A stretch of 64,000 bases of DNA from Streptomyces xinghaiensis S187. GTDB lineage: Bacteria; Actinomycetota; Actinomycetes; Streptomycetales; Streptomycetaceae. The position numbers were made by a program, and so were the translations under genes. Below, in pieces: positions 8,552 through 17,383 of this stretch. Location: positions 3,224,001-3,288,000 of the forward strand of contig NZ_CP023202.1 in the NCBI RefSeq assembly GCF_000220705.2. Reading direction: 5' to 3'. Below the pieces are notes generated by a model. That model did no database searches, was not told where the DNA came from, and was given only the letters and a program-made list of their open reading frames with translations. Numbering within the stretch: position 1 is the stretch's first letter; each line of letters opens with the position of its first letter.

Positions 8552-9632
8552 ACTGGACGCGGCGGGCATCACCGACCCCGCTCTCCGCGCCGCCTACCGC
8601 GAGTGCCGCCGGCTGAACGCCCGCCACGGCAAGACCTACTTCCTCGCCACCCGGCTGCTCCCCGTCGAACGGCGCCCCGCCGTGCACGCCCTGTACGGCT
8701 TCGCCCGGTGGGCCGACGACATCGTGGACGACCTGGCATGCGACACCTCCCCCAGCGAACGCTCCGTGGCGCTCGAACGGCTGCGCGAGCGGCTCACGGC
8801 AGGGCTGCGGGACGGGGGCCGGTACGGGGACGGCGGCCCCGCCGACACTCCGGCCGATGCCCCGAACGGCGCCCGGGCCGGCGCCGACGACGAGCCGGTG
8901 GTGCGGGCCCTGGCGCACACCGCGCACCGCTACGCCATCGACCACCGCCACTTCACCGACTTCATGGACTCGATGCGCAGCGACCTGGAGGTCACCGACT
9001 ACCCCACCTACGACGACCTGCGGCGCTACATGCACGGTTCGGCGGCGGTCATCGGCCTGCAGATGCTGCCGGTCCTGGGGACCGTCGTGCCCCGCGAGGA
9101 GGCGGCGCCGCACGCCGCCGCGCTCGGCGTGGCGTTCCAGCTCACCAACTTCCTGCGGGACGTCGGCGAGGACCTCGACCGCGGCCGGGTCTACCTCCCC
9201 GCCGACCTCCTCGCCGCCCACGGTGTCGACCGCGACCTCCTCCAGTGGAGCCGCGCGACGGGCGCCCGCGACCCCCGCATCACGGCGGCCCTGATGGCCG
9301 CCGCCGACCTCACCCGCGGGGTGTACCGGGAGGCGGCGCCCGGCATCCCGATGCTCGACCCGGTCGCGCGGCCCTGCATCCGTACCGCGTTCGTGCTGTA
9401 CGGCGGCATCCTGGAGGCGGTCGCCGACGACGGCTACGCCGTGCTGCACCGCCGGGCGGCCGTCCCGCGGCGGCGCCGGGCGGCCGTGGCGCTCGACGGA
9501 CTGGCCCGGGTGACGGCGGCCCGGCTGCGGGCCTGTACCGGCCGGTCCCCGTCCACCGCGTCCGCCCCGTGGCGGACCGCGCGGTCCCGCCCGGCCGTCG
9601 CCGCCGAGCGGGCCCACGGGGAGGCGGCCTGA
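8538..9632 (+). CDS. crtB: phytoene synthase
   Basis: The 364-residue squalene/phytoene synthase family protein carries both Asp-rich motifs: ARWADDIVDD near residue 60 and NFLRDVGEDLDRGRVYLP near residue 200. It joins two GGPP molecules to give phytoene. A low-complexity Gly/Asp/Ala insertion (residues about 93-115) resembles those in crtE and is probably a disordered loop. The RBS AGGAAAGG precedes the ATG inside the end of crtI. The C-terminal tail is Ser/Arg/Ala-rich and not conserved. Confidence 0.93.
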   Translation: MTERELDAAGITDPALRAAYRECRRLNARHGKTYFLATRLLPVERRPAVHALYGFARWADDIVDDLACDTSPSERSVALERLRERLTAGLRDGGRYGDGGPADTPADAPNGARAGADDEPVVRALAHTAHRYAIDHRHFTDFMDSMRSDLEVTDYPTYDDLRRYMHGSAAVIGLQMLPVLGTVVPREEAAPHAAALGVAFQLTNFLRDVGEDLDRGRVYLPADLLAAHGVDRDLLQWSRATGARDPRITAALMAAADLTRGVYREAAPGIPMLDPVARPCIRTAFVLYGGILEAVADDGYAVLHRRAAVPRRRRAAVALDGLARVTAARLRACTGRSPSTASAPWRTARSRPAVAAERAHGEAA

Positions 9633-10690
9633 TGCCCACCGCGGCGGACGACAACGGGCGACGCCCCGGCCGCTTCCCGCTCCGGCTGCGCCGCGACCCC
9701 GTCCCCTGGGACCGGCAGCGGCCGACCTGGCGCGACGCCAAGCCGGCGCTGATCGCCGGCGCGCTGAAGCGCTCACAGGCCCGCCCCTCCGGCAACTGGT
9801 ACGTCCTGGGCGCCACCCGCGACATCACCGGTGACCGCCCGCTCGGCCGCACCGTCGCCGGCACCGAGGTCGTCGCCTGGCGCGACGCCGAAGGGCGGCT
9901 GCGCGCCGGGCCGGGCGCCTGCCCGCACCTCGGCGCGCCCCTGAAGGACAGCCCGGTGCGCTGCGGCACCCTCGTCTGCCACTGGCACGGACTGGCCCTG
10001 ACCGGCGCCCCGTTCGCCGGCTGGGAGCCGTACCCGGTGCACGACGACGGGCTGCTGGTCTGGGTGCGCCTCGACGCGATCGGGGGCGAGGAACCGCTGG
10101 AGCGGCCGGTGGTGCCGGTCCGGCCGGAGCCGGGGGGCGCGCTGCCCGCCGTCTACCAGGGCGTCGGACGGTGCGAGCCGGAGGACATCGTGGCCAACCG
10201 GCTCGACCCCTGGCACGGCGCCTGGTTCCATCCGTACTCGTTCGTGGACCTCACCGTGGTGGACACCCCGGACGGGGAGGGCACGGCGGGCGAGGGGGCG
10301 GGCGGCGCGGCGGGCGAGGACGGCTTCGCCGTGGACGTGTCGTTCAAGGTGGCGGGCCGGGCGGTGGTTCCGGTGCGGGCGGTGTTCACCGCGCCCGAGC
10401 CGCGCACCGTCGTCATGCACATCGCGGAGGGCGAGGGCCGGGGATCAGTCGTGGAGACGCACGCCACGCCGCTGACGGCCCCGGACCCGGCGTCCGGACG
10501 CCCCCCGCGCACGGCGGTGATCGAAGCGGTGGTCGCCGCCTCGGACCGCAGGGGCTTCGCGCTGGCCCGCGCGGCGGCGCCGCTGCTCCGCCCGCTGATG
10601 CGCGCCGCGGCGGGCCGCCTGTGGCGCGACGACCTGGCCTACGCGGAACGCCGCTGGGCACTGCGCAGCACGGGACGCTTCCCGGGCTGA
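9632..10690 (+). CDS. Rieske [2Fe-2S] protein of the crt operon (DUF5914-like)
   Basis: The 352-residue protein has a Rieske domain at about residues 50-150, with iron ligands in GACPHLGAPL (C-x-H) and LVCHWHGLAL (C-x2-H). Residues from about 170 onward form a domain of unknown fold (EPEDIVANRLDPWHGAWFHPYSF), the DUF5914-type partner common in Streptomyces crt operons. The N-x5-H-like spacing in that segment is reminiscent of ring-hydroxylase iron sites, but I do not claim a catalytic iron. It is the fourth gene of the crtEIB operon (1-bp overlap with crtB), the slot called crtV in published Streptomyces clusters. An oxidative tailoring role on the carotenoid is an inference; pigment formation in S. 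griseus was reported not to need crtV. Confidence 0.8.
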   Translation: MPTAADDNGRRPGRFPLRLRRDPVPWDRQRPTWRDAKPALIAGALKRSQARPSGNWYVLGATRDITGDRPLGRTVAGTEVVAWRDAEGRLRAGPGACPHLGAPLKDSPVRCGTLVCHWHGLALTGAPFAGWEPYPVHDDGLLVWVRLDAIGGEEPLERPVVPVRPEPGGALPAVYQGVGRCEPEDIVANRLDPWHGAWFHPYSFVDLTVVDTPDGEGTAGEGAGGAAGEDGFAVDVSFKVAGRAVVPVRAVFTAPEPRTVVMHIAEGEGRGSVVETHATPLTAPDPASGRPPRTAVIEAVVAASDRRGFALARAAAPLLRPLMRAAAGRLWRDDLAYAERRWALRSTGRFPG

Positions 10691-10717
10691 ACGGGACCGC
10701 GACAGCCGTCACTCGGA

Positions 10718-10759
10718 GCCCACCGGGCCTTTCGCGCACTGCCCGCGAAGCCGGTGGGC
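10718..10759. terminator. hairpin between the crt operon and a convergent gene
   Basis: GCCCACCGG pairs with CCGGTGGGC (9 bp), and inside the loop TTCGCG pairs with CGCGAA, giving a compact two-step hairpin. It lies 28 bp past the Rieske stop and 96 bp before the stop of the facing gene, so it could end transcription from both sides. There is no T-run, as is usual in this G+C range. Confidence 0.7.
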
Positions 10760-10854
10760 GACGGCGGCGGGCCGGCCCCGCGACCGCCCGCCGCGCGCGA
10801 GCAAGCCGCCCGCCCCCGCACCGCTCGGCACCGTTCCGACGGCACGCGGAGGAC

Positions 10855-11892
10855 TCACACGGCCAGGGCCGCCACGATGACCGCGTAGACCGTGATCAGC
10901 ATGATGCCGTCGAAGCCCAGCCGCAGCCATCCCCGCCGCTGCCGTACGAGCAGCCCGGCGAGCAGGACGGCGGTCATGACCAGGGCACCGCTGGTCATGA
11001 ACAACTGATCGGCTCCCGCGGCCTCGTACAGCGAACCGCCCCGGTAGGCGACGTCACCGACGGCAAGGTTCAGCACGTCGAGGCAGTTCCCGCCTATCAC
11101 GGCGGCGATCGCCAGGGTCACCGCGCCCCGCCGGACGGCGGCGATCGCGGTCACCGTCTCCGGCAGGGCGTTGACGACGCCCATGAAGACGCCTCCGACC
11201 AGTCCGGCGTTCAGGCCGGTGGCCTCCACCAGGCTCTCCGCGGCGCGCGCCACCGCCCAGCCGCCCATCACCACGACGGCCGCGACGGCCGCGAATTCGG
11301 TCCAGAGGCTCCCGGTACGGCGCTCGGGGAAGGAGGGGGAGTCGTCGGGCACGTCCGCCACGGTGTCCTTGGTGCGCACGGCACGCCACAACGGCCGTTC
11401 ACCGTTCTGGATCAGCCGCAGCGCGCCGAGGTAGACGGCCACCAGGACGGCGGACGCCGGATGGACCCCCAGGAACGTCCCCTGGGGGCCGAGGGACGCC
11501 ATGAGCGCGATCCCGAGCATGGCCAGCAGCAGGGAGCCGAACAGCAGATTCTGCGAGGAGGACGCCGCGTGTTCGAGGTTCACCCCGCGGTACACGGCGT
11601 CGGCGACGACGACGGCGAGCGTCTGGGCGGCGATGCCGCCCACGGCGTTGCCGTACGCCAGTTGGGGGTGCCCGTCCGCCGCGCTGACACCGGTCATGAC
11701 GATTCCCGACAGGGAGGTCGCCAGTCCGAAGAAGACGGCGCCGAACAGGGCCTCGCCCCAGCCCGTCCGGTCCGCGAGGGTGTCCCCCAGGGCGGTCAGC
11801 CGGATGCCGCACACCACCGTGGCCGCGCCGGCGACGACGAAGGCGGCGATACTCCAGCCCACCGACCACTGGCCACTGATCTGTTCGAACAC
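10855..11892 (-). CDS. CaCA-type cation exchanger family membrane protein
   Basis: The 345-residue protein is almost entirely hydrophobic, with about ten predicted membrane segments in two halves separated by a charged loop (around residues 165-185). The second half contains MGVVNALPETVTAIAAVRRG followed by VIGGNCLDVLNLAVGD. This closely follows the alpha-repeat of Na+/Ca2+ exchangers (G-x-S-x-P-E and G-S/N-N motifs), and a weaker first repeat is GLATSLSGIVMTG. Likely a cation/proton or sodium/calcium antiporter; the transported ion is not deducible. It starts at GTG behind GGAG. It sits between the two carotenoid transcription units but has no obvious functional link to them. Confidence 0.8.
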   Translation of the reverse strand: MFEQISGQWSVGWSIAAFVVAGAATVVCGIRLTALGDTLADRTGWGEALFGAVFFGLATSLSGIVMTGVSAADGHPQLAYGNAVGGIAAQTLAVVVADAVYRGVNLEHAASSSQNLLFGSLLLAMLGIALMASLGPQGTFLGVHPASAVLVAVYLGALRLIQNGERPLWRAVRTKDTVADVPDDSPSFPERRTGSLWTEFAAVAAVVVMGGWAVARAAESLVEATGLNAGLVGGVFMGVVNALPETVTAIAAVRRGAVTLAIAAVIGGNCLDVLNLAVGDVAYRGGSLYEAAGADQLFMTSGALVMTAVLLAGLLVRQRRGWLRLGFDGIMLITVYAVIVAALAV

Positions 11893-12007
11893 CCGGTGGA
11901 CTCCAGTCTCTGCGGTCGGACACGGCCCGCTTCGGATACCCCCGGGCTCGTCCTCGACACGCGCCCGAACAGGCGAACGATGCGGGGCCGGAGGGGGCCC
12001 CGCCCTC

Positions 12008-13603
12008 TCATCCCAGCCGGCCGGCCAGCGCCCGCAGCAGCGCCGTGCGCCCCTTCTCCGGCACCGTCCACAGCGTCTGGCCGCGTACGCCCCACCGCTC
12101 CAGCAGGGCGTTCGAGGCGAGGAAGCCGGAGGTCGCGGCGCGCTCCATCAGCGCCACGGGCAGCCCCGTGCGCACCAGGTCACCGGCCACCACCAGCGCC
12201 GGATCGGGCGTGTGCACGGTGGGCCGGTCCGGGTATCCGCCCACCGGGAACAGCGGGCAGTCCGCGCGCCATTCGTGCCGGACGTCCACGATCTTCGCGT
12301 CAGCGGTCTCCGGGTAGACCCGGTGCAGCCCGGCGAGAAGCCGCTTCTCCTCCGCCCTCCGGTCGGCGGCCGGGTCGACGGCGTAGGCGTGCAGTTCGAC
12401 CACCGAGCCGCCGGTACGGGCGGCCCAGCGTGCGGCCTCGCCCTCCCAGCGGTCGAGCACGCTGACGTTGTCCAGTGGCCCGTAGCCGCTCGTCCCGAGG
12501 AAGCCGGGCCGGCCGGCGGCCACGGGGCGGTCCAGCCAGAGCCGGGAGACCAGGAAGGGCGGCGCCGTGCGCAGCCGGGCGATCCGCTCGCGCCAGCGCT
12601 CGTTCCCCAGCCGGGGCGAGCGGCCGACGAGTTCGCGCAGGCCGCCGGTGTCCAGGGCGAGCACCACGGCGTCACAGTCCTGGCGTCCGTCCGCCGCGGC
12701 GACGGTGAAGCCGCCGTCCGGGCCCGGCTCGACGGACTCCACGGCGCACGCCGTGCGCAGTTCGGCGCCGTGCCCGGCGAGATAGCCGCCCAGCGGCTCC
12801 CAGAGCGCCTGCGGGAACGGCTCGTCCGGCACGTCGAAGAGCAGTCCCTCGCTGGAGCCGAGGAAGTAGATGTGGAACATCAGCACCATCTCGGCGGCCG
12901 ACAGCCGGCGCGGATCGGCGAAGAAGCTCCGGGAGAACACCTCGAACGCCAGATGGTGCGCGGCCTCCGGGAAGCGGATGCGGGACAGCAACTCCGCGGC
13001 ACTGATGTCGTCCAGCTGTTCGTAAACGTCCGGCACCCGGACGTCGAGCAGGGGCAGGGCCGCGCGCGGGTTCATCCGGGCGAGGTCGCGCCAGCGGAAG
13101 GTGGGGCTGAGGGCGGCGAAGCCGAGGGCGCTCCACGGCGGGGTGCGCGGGACGCGGGCGAAGCTGTCGCGCAGACCGCCGCTGTGCTGGAGCGGGTAGT
13201 CCGGCAGGCCGGTGAGCGCGGAGAGCCCGGGGTCGGCCCGCCGCAGCAGCCCCCGCAGGTTGTAGTACTGGCGGAAGAAGGCGTGGAAGCCGCGGCTCAT
13301 GGTGGCGGACGAACCGTCGGCGAGCTCGACGGGCCACCCGGCGAGGCGCCCGCCGAGGCCGGGTTCGCGCTCGTACAGGGTGACGCGGACGCCGCGCTCG
13401 GCCAGCCCGGTGGCCGCCGCCAGCCCGGCGATGCCACCGCCGATGACGGCCGTCCGGGGCGGTTCGCCGGTGACCCGGGGCCGGCCGGACGGCGCGGGCA
13501 GGATGCGGGCCCGCCGGTCCCGTCCCCGGCGCGGGGGGCTCACCGGGCGTCCCCCGGAAGCGGACGGGGACGGGACTGCGGAGCCGGAGACGGGCGGAGC
13601 CAT
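12008..13603 (-). CDS. crtU: beta-carotene desaturase/methyltransferase, isorenieratene-forming (CrtU)
   Basis: The 531-residue FAD-dependent protein has an Arg/Pro-rich N-terminal extension of about 50 residues, then VIGGGIAGLAAATGLAERG and the YEREPGLGGRL dinucleotide-binding core. It continues with FHAFFRQYYNLRGLLRR and the C-terminal ALVVAGDLVRTGLPVALMERA segment. It belongs to the CrtU/phytoene-desaturase-like group that desaturates beta-ionone rings and shifts a methyl group, turning beta-carotene into isorenieratene. The start ATG has AGGAAGGA seven bases upstream. It lies 142 bp downstream of crtY on the same strand. In S. griseus and S. coelicolor a methyltransferase-like gene crtT lies between these two genes; here there is no room for it. 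Confidence 0.88.
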   Translation of the reverse strand: MAPPVSGSAVPSPSASGGRPVSPPRRGRDRRARILPAPSGRPRVTGEPPRTAVIGGGIAGLAAATGLAERGVRVTLYEREPGLGGRLAGWPVELADGSSATMSRGFHAFFRQYYNLRGLLRRADPGLSALTGLPDYPLQHSGGLRDSFARVPRTPPWSALGFAALSPTFRWRDLARMNPRAALPLLDVRVPDVYEQLDDISAAELLSRIRFPEAAHHLAFEVFSRSFFADPRRLSAAEMVLMFHIYFLGSSEGLLFDVPDEPFPQALWEPLGGYLAGHGAELRTACAVESVEPGPDGGFTVAAADGRQDCDAVVLALDTGGLRELVGRSPRLGNERWRERIARLRTAPPFLVSRLWLDRPVAAGRPGFLGTSGYGPLDNVSVLDRWEGEAARWAARTGGSVVELHAYAVDPAADRRAEEKRLLAGLHRVYPETADAKIVDVRHEWRADCPLFPVGGYPDRPTVHTPDPALVVAGDLVRTGLPVALMERAATSGFLASNALLERWGVRGQTLWTVPEKGRTALLRALAGRLG

Positions 13604-13745
13604 GGGCGGGTCCTTCCTGTTCGAACAGCGGGGGGCGGGACGGGCGGACGGGCACGGCCTCGGGGCGGGCGCGGAACGGGACGGTGAACGGGACGGGAAG
13701 GGGCGCCGGTACGGGGCGGTGCGGTGCCGTGCGCGCCGCGCCGGG

Positions 13746-14969
13746 TCACGGCCGCCCGTCGCCCGGGCCGGCGCGGAGCGGCAGGGAGCGTCTGCGCAGC
13801 CAGGGCAGCTCGGCCACGGTGCGCAGCATGGGCAGGACGGGGGTGCGCAGTCCGATGGCGAAGTCCTCGCGCATCCGGGTGCGCCCGTCGAGGAAGCGCA
13901 ACAGCCGCTCCATGGGCACGTGTTCGAAGAGTCCGGTGAAGAACCGGTCGCCGTCCACCCGCCCGCTGTCGAGCGCACGCAGCATCACCGCGTCCATGGC
14001 GCGGGAGCGCGCCGGGTGCGGAGGGGGCGGCACGGGGGTGCGGCCCTGGTGGTACGCCTCGGCGACGGCCCGTGTCTGCCGCTGCACGGCGGCGAAGGTG
14101 TACCCGGTGGACGGCCGGGTGGCGCCCCCGGCGGCGCCGATGCGGAACACGGACTGCCCGACGCGCCGGGGATACCGGCCGTCGCTCATCGGGATCACGC
14201 CCTGCTCGGCGGCGGTCACCTCGTACGGTCCCGCCTTGAGCACCTCGCCCAGGTAGTGCCGGAGCGCCTGCTCGTACTCCTCGCGTGCCAACGCGGTCGC
14301 CGAGAACTCGGTGTACTCGACGAGGGCTTCGTCCGGGCCGGTCGGCAGCACGTATCCGAACGAGAGTCCATGCGCGGGCTGCGGGGTCCGGAAGTCCATG
14401 AGGTCCGCGACCGCCGGGTCGAACACGGGCCGTTCGGTGCGGACGAACCAGCCGCGGAAGTGCTGGAGCAGCACGGTCCGCGCGGGGGGCAGCCGCTGCG
14501 GCGGCCGGGAGTCGAACACCCACCGCGCCCGCAGCCGCACCGGCTCGCCGCCCGCGGTCGTCCCGCGCACCTCGGCGCCCTGCGGCAGCTCCGCCACATC
14601 GGTGACGTCGGCGGTCAGGCGCCGGAAGAAGGGGGAAGGACCGAGCCGCCGCTCCACCGCCGCCTCGAAGTCCCGGGAGCGCAGCATCTTGTACCGCAGC
14701 GGAGCGGGCTGCCCGACGACTTCGGCGCCGCCGGCCCCGCGCACCCGCAGCCGGTCCCAGGAGGCGGCCAGGACGCCGTCGTACTCTCCCCCGGGCTCCT
14801 CCCAGAAGCACCAGGTCCGCTCGGGCGGCCGGAGCGGACCGGGCGGAGCGTCCACCAGTGTCACCTCGGGCCCGAGCCGCCCCCCGGGTTTGGCGGCGTC
14901 GCACAGCCGGTACGCGAGCGACAGCCCGGCGGCCCCGGCCCCCACGATGGCGACCTCCGTGTCGTACAC
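13746..14969 (-). CDS. crtY: lycopene beta-cyclase (CrtY/CrtL type)
   Basis: The 407-residue flavoprotein-like cyclase starts EVAIVGAGAAGLSLAYRL, has the RTWCFWEE segment typical of CrtY, LMDFRTPQ with the conserved Asp, and RPSTGYTFAAVQRQ near residue 280. It closes both ends of lycopene into beta rings without net oxidation. The start is GTG with GAGGAGAGA just upstream. It is the first gene of the crtY-crtU unit transcribed leftward from a 387-bp promoter region. Confidence 0.92.
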   Translation of the reverse strand: MYDTEVAIVGAGAAGLSLAYRLCDAAKPGGRLGPEVTLVDAPPGPLRPPERTWCFWEEPGGEYDGVLAASWDRLRVRGAGGAEVVGQPAPLRYKMLRSRDFEAAVERRLGPSPFFRRLTADVTDVAELPQGAEVRGTTAGGEPVRLRARWVFDSRPPQRLPPARTVLLQHFRGWFVRTERPVFDPAVADLMDFRTPQPAHGLSFGYVLPTGPDEALVEYTEFSATALAREEYEQALRHYLGEVLKAGPYEVTAAEQGVIPMSDGRYPRRVGQSVFRIGAAGGATRPSTGYTFAAVQRQTRAVAEAYHQGRTPVPPPPHPARSRAMDAVMLRALDSGRVDGDRFFTGLFEHVPMERLLRFLDGRTRMREDFAIGLRTPVLPMLRTVAELPWLRRRSLPLRAGPGDGRP

Positions 14970-15356
14970 GACGACTCTCTCTCCTCACCTGCCGCTCGGC
15001 GGACTGCGGACTGCGGACGTACACCGCGGGCCCACGGCGGAAGCCGGTCCCTGCGGTCTTCGTCCCTCGGTCCGGCGCCCGGCGCGGTGGCCGCGGACTC
15101 CCAGCATTCCGCAGGGGGGCGCCCTACGGATGCAGGCGCGAGGCGGGACACGGCGAAAATCCGTCAGGTGTTCGACATCCGGCGCCCGGGCGGGCAGGAG
15201 CGCACGGCGGAGGCGTGCGGCGTCCCTGCGGCCTGCAGCCTGCGTGCGGACACACGCGGCGGCGGAAACGAGCCGCCGGGCCTCCGCGCCGGGGGAGGAC
15301 GGCGAACGGAGACCCGGCGTGTGCGGGGTGGGGCAGGGCAGGGCAGGAGGGGGCGA
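14970..15356. promoter_or_regulatory. promoter region of crtYU
   Basis: 387 bp between the OFA-transporter small subunit gene and crtY, both on the - strand. No gene is supportable. It should contain the crtY promoter (expected LitS-dependent by analogy) and an end for the transporter transcript. I could not find a -35/-10 pair shared with the crtE spacer. Confidence 0.4.
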
Positions 15357-15530
15357 TCAGCCGGTGAACAACAGCCGCATCTTGAGCAGGAGTTCGTAGA
15401 CCCCGTAGGCGAAGGGAGCCCCGACCCAGAGCCAGGCGAGGGCCATCAGCGGCCGCCGTCCACCGGCTTCGGGCCGCGCGTCCGGCAGGGTGCTCGACGG
15501 GACGGGTGCGGTGGAGTCGGGGTACGTCAC
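15357..15530 (-). CDS. small membrane subunit of an MFS transporter
   Basis: This 57-residue protein has a disordered N-terminus and one to two hydrophobic stretches (LMALAWLWVGAPFAYGVYELLLK) ending in MRLLFTG. Its GTG start overlaps the transporter stop by four bases (GTGA), so translation is coupled. Short proteins with this single-helix layout accompany OFA-family transporters in many actinobacteria and are annotated as MFS transporter small subunit. The role in assembly or stability is not known. Confidence 0.75.
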   Translation of the reverse strand: MTYPDSTAPVPSSTLPDARPEAGGRRPLMALAWLWVGAPFAYGVYELLLKMRLLFTG

Positions 15531-16936
15531 TGTGCCGCCTCCTCGGGCCGGGCGGTCGGGAACCGCGCCTCCGGACCGGAGCGGGCCGGTCCGGACGGGT
15601 CCGGTTCGTGGTGGCGTTCGTGGACCGGCCGGACCAGCTCGTTGGCGAGGAAGCCGACCATCAGCAGGCCGATCATGAGAGAGAAGGAGAAGGTGTAGAG
15701 GCCGGGCCCGGTGCGCCCGGCCGACTCCCCGGCGTCCGCGACGGCGTTGACGATCAGCGGGCCGAGGATGCCGGCCGTGGACCAGGCGGTGAGCAGCCGG
15801 CCGTGGATGGCGCCCACCTGGAACGTCCCGAACAGATCCTTCAGATACGCGGGCACGGTCGCGAAACCGCCCCCGTAGAAGGACACGATCACCGCCGTGC
15901 AGACGATGAACAGCGCCTTGGAGGAGTCGCCGAGCAGGGCGATGGCCAGATACATCAGCATCCCGACGCCCAGATAGAGGCGGTAGATGTTCTTCCGCCC
16001 CACCAGGTCGGAGGTGGAGGACCAGGTGAAGCGGCCCAGCATGTTCGCCAGGGACAGCAATCCGACGAAGCCCGCTGCGGCCGTCACGCCGACGGGGGCG
16101 GAGGTGCCGGAGAAGAAGTCCGTGATCATCGGGGCCGCCTTCTCCAGGATCCCGATGCCCGCCGTGACGTTCGTGCACAGGACCACCCACAGCAGCCAGA
16201 ACTGCGGGGTCCGCAGGGCGTTGTCGGCCGAGACATGACCGGTGGTGACGAGGGGCTTGGCGACGGCGGCGGACGGCGCCCACCCGGGCGGCCGCCAGCC
16301 GTCGGCGGGCACCCGGACCAGCAGCACGCCCAGCGTCATGAAGACCGCGTAGACCAGCCCCATGACGAGGAACGTCCGTGCGATCCCCGCGGACCCGGGC
16401 TCGAACGCGGAGAGCATCTGCGCCGACCAGGGCGAGGCGATGAGCGCCCCGCCGCCGAAGCCCATGATGGCGATACCGGTCGCCATGCCCGGACGGTCGG
16501 GGAACCACTTCAGCAGCGTCGACACCGGGGAGATGTAGCCGATACCGAGTCCGATGCCACCGACGAACCCGTAGCCGACGACGACCAGCCAGTACTGCTC
16601 GGTCCCGGCACCCAGCGCCGAGATCAGGAACCCGGAGGAGAAGCAGAGGGCGGAGACCGCCATGGCCCAGCGCGGCCCGTTCCGTTCGACCAGCTTGCCG
16701 CCGAACGCGGCGGAGAGCCCGAGCATCACCATGGCGAGCTGGAACGGGAGTGCGGAGGCGGTCCCGGAGAGGTTGAGCGATTCCTCCAGCGGGGGCTTGA
16801 AGACGCTCCACGCGTAGGCCTGCCCGATCGCGAGGTGGACGGAGAGCGCGGCGGGCGGCACGAGCCAGCGGCTCCAGCCCGGCGGGGCGACGCAGCGGGA
16901 GCGTTGCAGCACACCAGGGACGAGAAGTGGGGCCAT
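15527..16936 (-). CDS. OFA-family MFS transporter (oxalate/formate antiporter-like)
   Basis: The 469-residue protein has twelve predicted membrane segments. Signatures include the early HLAIGQAYAWSVF segment characteristic of OFA proteins, the GGKLVERNGPRW loop (MFS motif A variant), and IGYISPVSTLLKWFPDRPGMATG. It probably exchanges small carboxylates such as oxalate or formate across the cytoplasmic membrane; the substrate cannot be read off. The ATG start has GGAGGAG six bases upstream. It is the first gene of a two-gene unit with the small subunit. Confidence 0.88.
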   Translation of the reverse strand: MAPLLVPGVLQRSRCVAPPGWSRWLVPPAALSVHLAIGQAYAWSVFKPPLEESLNLSGTASALPFQLAMVMLGLSAAFGGKLVERNGPRWAMAVSALCFSSGFLISALGAGTEQYWLVVVGYGFVGGIGLGIGYISPVSTLLKWFPDRPGMATGIAIMGFGGGALIASPWSAQMLSAFEPGSAGIARTFLVMGLVYAVFMTLGVLLVRVPADGWRPPGWAPSAAVAKPLVTTGHVSADNALRTPQFWLLWVVLCTNVTAGIGILEKAAPMITDFFSGTSAPVGVTAAAGFVGLLSLANMLGRFTWSSTSDLVGRKNIYRLYLGVGMLMYLAIALLGDSSKALFIVCTAVIVSFYGGGFATVPAYLKDLFGTFQVGAIHGRLLTAWSTAGILGPLIVNAVADAGESAGRTGPGLYTFSFSLMIGLLMVGFLANELVRPVHERHHEPDPSGPARSGPEARFPTARPEEAAQ

Positions 16937-17053
16937 ATGGTTCTCCTCCACACGGCTTGCGGAAAAGTTCGTCCACGATGAGGAATCAGGGACTGACCGG
17001 CGACCGTACAGCTTTCACCCATCCCCGTGAAGGCTCCGCGCACAGCGTCAGCC

Positions 17054-17383
17054 TCAACTGTCCTTTTCGGACCGTCCGTTGGGCCCCGCAGCGTCGCCCT
17101 CCCGGAGGGGAAGCCGGGCGCCGCGGCTCTCCGCGATCCGGTGGACGTCGCGCAGGGACTCGGCCAACCGGGCGGCCAGGAAGTGCAGTTGGGGCGGCGT
17201 CGCCCGCGGGTCACCGAGCAGGTCGGCGGCGTGCCCGAGCAGTTCACCGGCCATACCGAGCTGCACGCACTCCATGTCGTCGGCGAGCCGCGAGACATAT
17301 CCGCCGCCACCGCCGAGCAGATAGCACGGCTTGCCGTCGTTCGACCACGGCAGCAGCCGCGCCACCCCGGCCTCCTCACTCAC
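17054..17383 (-). CDS. small conserved-looking protein of unknown function
   Basis: A 109-residue protein, soluble and mixed alpha-helical. Its central part (GKPCYLLGGGGGYVSRLADD) is followed by a helix-rich half containing MAGELLGHAADLL and LHFLAARLAESLRDVHRIAE. The GTG start overlaps the stop of the preceding gene by four bases (GTGA), so the two are co-translated. I do not recognise a named family. Small gene pairs of this kind are often found divergent from XRE(DUF5753)/DUF397 pairs in Streptomyces, as here, so joint regulation is likely. Confidence 0.6.
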   Translation of the reverse strand: MSEEAGVARLLPWSNDGKPCYLLGGGGGYVSRLADDMECVQLGMAGELLGHAADLLGDPRATPPQLHFLAARLAESLRDVHRIAESRGARLPLREGDAAGPNGRSEKDS

